A stretch of 37,312 nt of DNA from Spirochaetota bacterium (GTDB taxonomy: Bacteria; Spirochaetota; UBA4802; JAFGJZ01): NCBI GenBank assembly GCA_029554345.1, contig JAKPJF010000133.1:1-37312 (forward strand). Reading direction: 5' to 3'. Made by a program: the position numbers and the translations under genes. The notes beneath the pieces are model-generated. The model worked only from the letters and a program-made list of their open reading frames with translations. It did not search any database and was not told the DNA's origin. Below are positions 32,723 through 37,312 of the stretch, piece by piece (positions within the stretch are counted from its first letter, which is position 1; each line of letters starts with the position of its first letter).

Positions 32723-33898
32723 ATGCCAGTAGCTTTTAAAATAAAAGAATCCATCAGTTCATCGTCATGGATTAGAAAAATGTTTGAAGAAGGAATGCGT
32801 TTAAAACAGATTCACGGTGCGGATAAAGTTTTTGATTTTTCAATTGGAAATCCGGATGTTCAACCTCCGAAGAAGTTTTTTGCGCTTATTAAAAGATTTG
32901 CTGAAGAAGCAGTTCCGGGTACGAGCGGTTACATGCCCAACGCGGGTTTTGCTGATGTAAGAAAAAAAATTGCAGTCAAGGCTTCCGCTGAACAGGGTCT
33001 CATTCTTAATGAAAATAATATCGTAATGACGGTCGGAGCGGCCGGCGGTCTTAATGTTGTTTTTAAGACGCTTTTGAATCCAGGCGATGAGGTTATTGTT
33101 CCTGCTCCGTATTTCGTAGAATACGGTTCATATATTTCAAACCACGGCGGTGTATTGAAGACTGCTGAAACCAAAGATGATTTTTCTCTTGATATTGATT
33201 CAATCTCATCTCTTATTAACGAAAAGACGGCGGCAGTTCTTATTAATTCGCCGAATAATCCAACAGGCAAAATATATTCGCCGGAAGATATTGCGGGTCT
33301 TGCGCGTCTTCTTGAAGAAAAAAGCAAAATTGTAAACCGCGAAATATATTTAATTTCCGACGAACCATACCGGGAAATAGTTTATAAAAGCGCTCATGTT
33401 GCTCCGGTACTTTCGGCGTATAAAAATTCAATAGTTGTAACTTCATATTCTAAGACGCTTTCTCTTCCTGGAGAACGTATAGGATATATCGCGTTTAATC
33501 CTGCATGCGATTCTGTTGATGACCTTTTAGCCGGCATGATTATGGCAAACCGCACTCTTGGTTTTGTCAATGCTCCGGCTCTCATGCAGCGCACTGTTGC
33601 CGAAATGACTTCTGAAAAAGTCGATGTCGCGCTTTATGAAAAGCGGAAGGACATGCTCGTTGAAGTTCTCCGTTCGGCCGGATATGATTTTTTTGAACCG
33701 AAGGGCGCGTTTTACATTTTCTGCAAGGCCCCGGGCGGTGATGATATTGCTTTTGTGAGCAAACTAAAGGAGCATTTGATTCTTGCTGTTCCGGGCAGCG
33801 GATTCGGAAAGAAAGGCTATTTCAGGCTTACGTTTTGTGTAAGTGAAAAAACAATTATAAATTCTGCAGAAGCTTTTAAGAAGGCAATGATTCCATAA
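32723..33898 (+). CDS. class I/II PLP aminotransferase (AspC-like)
   Basis: The 391-residue protein is fold-type I: FDFSIGNPDVQPP at the start, TSGYMPNAGFADVRKKI, TVGAAGGLNVVFKTLLNPGDEVIVPAPYFVEYGSY, NSPNNPTGKIYSPEDI, LISDEPYREIVY and SYSKTLSLPGERIGY with the PLP lysine at about 244. The subgroup contains aspartate and broad aminotransferases, and the natural substrate cannot be told from sequence. It follows the lipoprotein gene by 10 bases; GAGGAAAAA serves as ribosome site. Last gene of the xse operon. Confidence 0.9.
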   Translation: MPVAFKIKESISSSSWIRKMFEEGMRLKQIHGADKVFDFSIGNPDVQPPKKFFALIKRFAEEAVPGTSGYMPNAGFADVRKKIAVKASAEQGLILNENNIVMTVGAAGGLNVVFKTLLNPGDEVIVPAPYFVEYGSYISNHGGVLKTAETKDDFSLDIDSISSLINEKTAAVLINSPNNPTGKIYSPEDIAGLARLLEEKSKIVNREIYLISDEPYREIVYKSAHVAPVLSAYKNSIVVTSYSKTLSLPGERIGYIAFNPACDSVDDLLAGMIMANRTLGFVNAPALMQRTVAEMTSEKVDVALYEKRKDMLVEVLRSAGYDFFEPKGAFYIFCKAPGGDDIAFVSKLKEHLILAVPGSGFGKKGYFRLTFCVSEKTIINSAEAFKKAMIP

Positions 33899-33906
33899 GG
33901 TTTTTA

Positions 33907-33921
33907 GGGCGTTCCGCGCCC
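33907..33921 (+). terminator. possible terminator after the aminotransferase gene
   Basis: GGGCG (33907-33911) and CGCCC (33917-33921) pair around TTCCG, eight bases past the stop. A T-run occurs only at 33930-33934, after ATTACCTG, so it is a poor intrinsic terminator but the best candidate for the xse operon. Confidence 0.4.
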
Positions 33922-33949
33922 ATTACCTGTTTTTGCGTGGTGCCATGCA

Positions 33950-34010
33950 TGAATCGACCCCAGTTTATTGGACAAGACATTTTATTATGGAGGTAATATG
34001 TATAAGCCTG
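33950..34010 (+). mobile_element. possible left end of an IS3-type element
   Basis: TGAATCGACCCC (33950-33961) followed by TTTATTGGACA resembles the terminal repeat start of many IS3-family elements (TGAACTGACCCC-like, then TTGGACA). A strong GGAGG (33989-33993) with ATG at 33998 follows at the distance expected for a transposase start, but the frame stops after 15 codons. No transposase domain or right end is seen. It is a remnant at best, lying between the xse operon and the orphan gene at 34027. Confidence 0.35.
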
Positions 34011-34026
34011 ATTTAGCCTCTTATAA

Positions 34027-34521
34027 ATGGAAGATATTTACGTAAACAATATGAATAAAACAATAAGGAAAATGTTGAACTCCATCAATGATGGAAGCGA
34101 AGATTCGGTTTTGATATTTCAGGAAATAGGATTGTTGTTTGAGAAGAATTTCGATTATCATGGAGATAATGAAAGTTATTATAAAAATGTTTTAAGAGAA
34201 GAGTTATATGATTATTATTTGACAGATAATGAAATTCAAGAATTGATTAGTAACTTTAAAAAATATATTGAGGATGATCACGAAGGAGCATATGCTGCAG
34301 CATCAGCTTTATCGAACCTTTGCGATAACAGAGTAAATAATTATTTAGTTTCCCAATTTGAAAGAAAATATCTACTCAATCCTGTTTTAGCTACATATAT
34401 ATTACGAGTCTTGGCGTTTGATTTGTTTTCTATTGATTTGTTGAAAAAGGTTTATGAAAGTACATATGATGATGAACTGAAGGATGCCGTTAAGCAAAGA
34501 ATAGATGTCTTTTATAGATGA
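34027..34521 (+). CDS. hypothetical acidic helical protein
   Basis: The 164-residue protein is not recognised. It is mostly alpha-helical and acidic, with a HEAT-like segment (AYAAASALSNLCDNRVNNYLVSQF then NPVLATYILRVLAF), which recalls small immunity-type proteins of polymorphic toxin systems; this is only a resemblance. There is no signal peptide. Base composition is far more AT-rich than the xse operon beside it, which suggests recent arrival. The start could also be the ATG at 34051. It begins inside the region that looks like an IS end and has no partner gene. Confidence 0.55.
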   Translation: MEDIYVNNMNKTIRKMLNSINDGSEDSVLIFQEIGLLFEKNFDYHGDNESYYKNVLREELYDYYLTDNEIQELISNFKKYIEDDHEGAYAAASALSNLCDNRVNNYLVSQFERKYLLNPVLATYILRVLAFDLFSIDLLKKVYESTYDDELKDAVKQRIDVFYR

Positions 34522-34607
34522 TATTTTATAAAGAATGATATAGAAAATCACAAAAGTGCGTAAAGTACTACAGAAAAGGATGACTAAATAGAAAAAGAAC
34601 CTAAAAC

Positions 34608-35082
34608 GTCGCGCATGGCGCGACACAACTCGAGCGTCCGCAGCATCCGGCAACGCCGGTGCGAGGAATACGCGAGACAAGCACCGCGCAGCGGCGCCCT
34701 TTTCTTTCGTCCATTTCTTTTGGGCGACGCAAAAGAAATGGACAAACGGATTTAAAAGGTGTGAAACACCTTTTGTGTTTTGCATGATCCATGCGAACAA
34801 GGAATCTCAAAGGCGAAGCCTTTGATTGTATTCCGACACTCGGAAGAATTTATTATTGAGATCAATAAATTATTTCTTATTCTCAGCGAAAGTCCTATTC
34901 GCTTCGAATGCGATTTTAAATTGATTTCACGCCTTAATCTATGAGGTAACGCTTGCGTTTTCCCGCTGTGGTCTGCGACCACCTCGCGGGCAATATTTCC
35001 GCCTCCGTGCGGAAACTGCGTGAGGGATTGCGCGGAAAGGCGGAACGCCTTGAAGCAAAAGCCCGACCGTGCATGGACGGTC
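34608..35082. repeat. dense cluster of perfect short-loop hairpins
   Basis: This GC-richer stretch is filled with consecutive perfect palindromes. Arms are at 34608-34614/34618-34624 (loop ATG), 34637-34641/34645-34649 (AAC), 34709-34721/34731-34743, 34754-34762/34766-34774 (GAA), 34808-34814/34818-34824 (GAA), 34831-34836/34840-34845 (CAC), 34897-34901/34905-34909 (CTT), 34962-34966/34986-34990 enclosing 34968-34973/34977-34982, 34996-35002/35009-35015, 35037-35042/35046-35051 (GAA) and 35065-35070/35077-35082. No convincing gene is present in 34522-35185. It resembles repetitive extragenic palindromes; structured RNA is possible. Confidence 0.65.
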
Positions 35083-35185
35083 AGAGAAGTAGTGAGAAAG
35101 AACAGGGGCACGGGCACGCCTGATTTTGATTTTATCTTGACCAAATTCGGTGTCTTGTTAGCTTTTTCCCAAAATGAGGTGTGTA

Positions 35186-36343
35186 ATGAGAAAATATCTT
35201 TTTACTTCAGAATCTGTCAGCGAAGGTCATCCTGATAAGCTTTGTGATCAGGTTTCTGATGCTGTGTTGGATAAATGCCTTGAAGCTGATCCTAATTCGC
35301 GTGTTGCATGCGAAACTTTCGCTACTACGGGTATGGTTTTGGTCGGCGGTGAGATTACGACTAAGGCAACTCTTGATATTCAGAGTATCGTCCGCGGTGT
35401 TGTCAGAGAAATAGGTTATAATAATCCCAAATACGGTATTGACTGCGATTCTATGTCAGTTCTTAATGCTATTCACACCCAGTCTCCTGACATTTCTCAG
35501 GGTGTTTCCGGCGAAGGTCTTTTTAAAGGCGAGCAGGGCGCAGGCGATCAGGGGATGATGTTCGGTTTCGCGTGCAAGGAAACTCCTGAAATGATGCCGG
35601 CACCTATCATGTATTCGCATAATCTTCTATTGAAAGCAACCGAACTCCGTAAAAGCGGTGATTTGAAATGGCTTCGTCCCGATTCAAAGAGTCAGGTGAC
35701 TATTGAATATGAAGGTCATAAGCCTGTTAAAATTGATACTGTTGTCATCTCTCATCAGCATGATGAAGATGTTTCTTATGATGAAATAAAAGAAACTATT
35801 ATCAAGAAGATTATTCTTCCTGTTCTTGATCCGACCGGTCTTCTTGATGATTCGACTAAATATTACGTAAATCCTACAGGCCGCTTCGTAGTGGGCGGTC
35901 CTCACGGTGATTCCGGTCTTACAGGCAGAAAAATTATCGTTGATACCTACGGCGGAATGGGTCGCCACGGCGGCGGGGCTTTCAGCGGAAAGGATCCATC
36001 GAAGGTTGACCGTTCTGCGGCTTACATGGCTCGCTATGTTGCGAAAAATATCGTTGCGGCAGAGCTTTGCGAAAGATGCGAAGTTCAGCTTGCTTACGCT
36101 ATCGGAGTTCCTTTTCCTGTATCGGTTTTTGTAGATACTTTCGGAACATCAACTGTTGATGAAGCGAAGATTGAAGAAGCGGTTAAAAAGGTGTTCGATC
36201 TTACGCCGTCAGGTATCGTAAAGACTCTTGATCTCAAAAAACCTGTATTTGCAAAAACTGCGGCATATGGTCATTTCGGACGTAACGGATTTTCGTGGGA
36301 AAAAACGGACAAGACTGAAGAAATTCTTAAAGCATTAAAATAA
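35186..36343 (+). CDS. metK: S-adenosylmethionine synthetase
   Basis: MetK makes SAM from methionine and ATP. The 385-residue protein from the ATG at 35186 (TGAGGTG lies before it; an upstream ATG at 35174 is in frame but lacks a site) has all signatures: [11 protein letters not shown] (12-22), [12 protein letters not shown], and [29 protein letters not shown]. Normal length. No SAM riboswitch is evident in the short region between the hairpin cluster and the gene. A modest promoter could be TTGACC at 35137. The gene ends with its own terminator. Confidence 0.97.
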   Translation: MRKYLFTSESVSEGHPDKLCDQVSDAVLDKCLEADPNSRVACETFATTGMVLVGGEITTKATLDIQSIVRGVVREIGYNNPKYGIDCDSMSVLNAIHTQSPDISQGVSGEGLFKGEQGAGDQGMMFGFACKETPEMMPAPIMYSHNLLLKATELRKSGDLKWLRPDSKSQVTIEYEGHKPVKIDTVVISHQHDEDVSYDEIKETIIKKIILPVLDPTGLLDDSTKYYVNPTGRFVVGGPHGDSGLTGRKIIVDTYGGMGRHGGGAFSGKDPSKVDRSAAYMARYVAKNIVAAELCERCEVQLAYAIGVPFPVSVFVDTFGTSTVDEAKIEEAVKKVFDLTPSGIVKTLDLKKPVFAKTAAYGHFGRNGFSWEKTDKTEEILKALK

Positions 36344-36344
36344 C

Positions 36345-36369
36345 AAGCCGGCTTTAAGCCGGTTTTTTT
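36345..36369 (+). terminator. factor-independent terminator of metK
   Basis: AAGCCGGC (36345-36352) pairs with GCCGGTTT (36358-36365) around TTTAA, followed by T7 (36363-36369). It starts one base past the metK stop. Strong intrinsic terminator. Confidence 0.92.
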
Positions 36370-36461
36370 GTTGCCTGACAGCATTTGCTTTAACTGCTTT
36401 TTTTGAAAAAAAGATTGATAAAATGTGTTCTTAGGACTCATTGCCATTAACGGTATTTGTT

Positions 36462-37312
36462 ATGCAGGATGATATTTGCAGAGGAACGACCATAGGTAAA
36501 AACTTTTACGAGGGTTATAATCTCCATCTTTCTGTGCACGAGAATCCTCCTGCTATAAGAACCCATGAAAGATTTTCGTTTATTCTCGTGAGAAGAGGGG
36601 CAGTGCTTCTAAAAAGTGCTTCGTCGGTTTTTCCTGCCGTAGCTCCTTCGATTATTTGTTTAAATAATAATTCAAAACTTGATGCCGAATTTTCTGAAGA
36701 TGTTCTTTTTGAGTGCGTCTTTTTCCACCCTGAAGTTGTAAACAGCAATTTTAATTACGAAAATATATATTATCCGCGGTCGGAATCGCTTCAGGGCACA
36801 AGCCATCAGGACAGATTTTATGTTCTTCCTTTTGTAGAGCAGACTGATGATTTCGGAGGAGTTATCAAGATCGGGCACAATTCGATGTTTCATGTTCTTG
36901 AAAAAATCAATCTTATAAAAAATGAACTGAAAGAGCAGAATTCAAATATGTGGCCGTGCAGATCCCGTTCTTATCTCTTTGAATTGCTGTTTTATGTGAC
37001 TCAGGTTTATCAGAACCCTGACAGAATCGTTTCGACCGGCGGGTTAATATCGAATGACGATGACCTTGCCATGCGTATTGTTCAGTATTTGTCGTGCAAT
37101 TATCACAAACAGATTACAATTTCATCTCTGTGTAAAATATTTGAAACCAACAGAACTGATCTTTCGAGCAAGTTTAAAAAAGCATCCGGAAAAACTCTGG
37201 TTCAGTATCTTAACGAGCTTCGCGTTTCAATCGCCTGTGCGATGGTAAGAGATACCGGACTCACTATCGATGAAATCTGCTACAGATCGGGTTTCAATGA
37301 TCTTCCGTATTT
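36462..37312 (+). CDS. AraC-family transcriptional regulator, cut by window end
   Basis: From the ATG at 36462 the frame is open to the window end (283 complete codons). The N-terminal about 150 residues resemble a cupin-type ligand domain with little conservation: YNLHLSVHENPPAIRTHERFSFILVRRG. The C-terminal part is a clear AraC double helix-turn-helix: ITISSLCKIFETNRTDLSSKFKKASGKTLVQYLNELRVSIACAMVRDTGLTIDEICYRSGFNDLPYF. About 20-30 residues are missing. The target and ligand are unknown. It lies 118 bases after the metK stop and is transcribed independently, given the terminator. No classic ribosome site. Confidence 0.88.
   Translation, partial: MQDDICRGTTIGKNFYEGYNLHLSVHENPPAIRTHERFSFILVRRGAVLLKSASSVFPAVAPSIICLNNNSKLDAEFSEDVLFECVFFHPEVVNSNFNYENIYYPRSESLQGTSHQDRFYVLPFVEQTDDFGGVIKIGHNSMFHVLEKINLIKNELKEQNSNMWPCRSRSYLFELLFYVTQVYQNPDRIVSTGGLISNDDDLAMRIVQYLSCNYHKQITISSLCKIFETNRTDLSSKFKKASGKTLVQYLNELRVSIACAMVRDTGLTIDEICYRSGFNDLPY

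Noticed and set aside
34752..35144. 130-residue minus-strand open frame over the hairpin cluster
   Set aside because: The frame is an effect of GC-rich palindromes. Composition is not protein-like, no ribosome site is seen, and another frame crosses it.
34522..35185. SAM riboswitch upstream of metK
   Set aside because: The hairpins are simple independent palindromes. I see no SAM-I, SAM-II or SAM-IV core and no terminator/antiterminator pair near metK.

Overview
The window looks like part of a low-to-moderate GC bacterial chromosome. It encodes diderm-type features: several lipoproteins with a Cys lipobox, ClpS/ClpA/Aat, Rho, exonuclease VII and a periplasmic polyamine-binding protein. The gene set, with a cytoplasmic hydrogenase-like methyl-accepting sensor and rho directly followed by rpmE, would suit a spirochaete or a relative. 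That placement is an inference and no taxonomic marker (rRNA, for example) is present.

Layout. (1) Bases 1 to about 9,700 form an AT-rich accessory island. All its genes are on the + strand, mostly single small genes: secreted or lipid-anchored proteins (ankyrin, SH3, FG-GAP-like), two toxin-antitoxin modules (a HigBA whose toxin frame carries an in-frame TAA, and an intact MazEF), small membrane proteins, an SseB-like protein and an isoprenylcysteine-methyltransferase-like protein. Several genes are broken. The spacers hold palindromic, partly related elements, two of which resemble integron attC sites in architecture. (2) Bases 9,740-12,580 carry a short UvrD/helicase IV-like helicase, a 47-residue zinc-ribbon gene overlapping its 3' end on the other strand, and an overlapping low-molecular-weight phosphatase / fructosamine-kinase pair that suggests protein deglycation. 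(3) Bases 12,577-18,700 are a minus-strand block: HEAT-repeat protein, argJ, potD, the hydrogenase-like sensor and a GNAT acetyltransferase. (4) Bases 18,799-26,354 hold holA, a thioesterase with hisC, a DUF4139 protein, and the operon clpS-clpA-aat, which supplies the adaptor, unfoldase and tagging enzyme of the bacterial N-degron pathway. (5) Bases 26,611-33,898 hold pabB with a pabC-like gene, a ribbon-helix-helix-like gene, rho-rpmE with a clear terminator, and xseA-xseB-lipoprotein-aminotransferase. (6) Bases 33,900-35,185 are a second accessory patch: a possible IS3-type end, an orphan acidic protein and a roughly 480-bp stretch packed with perfect short-loop hairpins. (7) metK with its terminator, then an AraC-family regulator cut by the window edge.

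The most interesting items are the attC-like elements in a decaying cassette-like island, the hairpin cluster before metK, the 38-bp palindrome between clpS and pabB, the hydrogenase-like chemoreceptor, and a helicase that appears to lack the autoinhibitory 2B subdomain. No rRNA, tRNA, CRISPR array or complete transposase was recognised.
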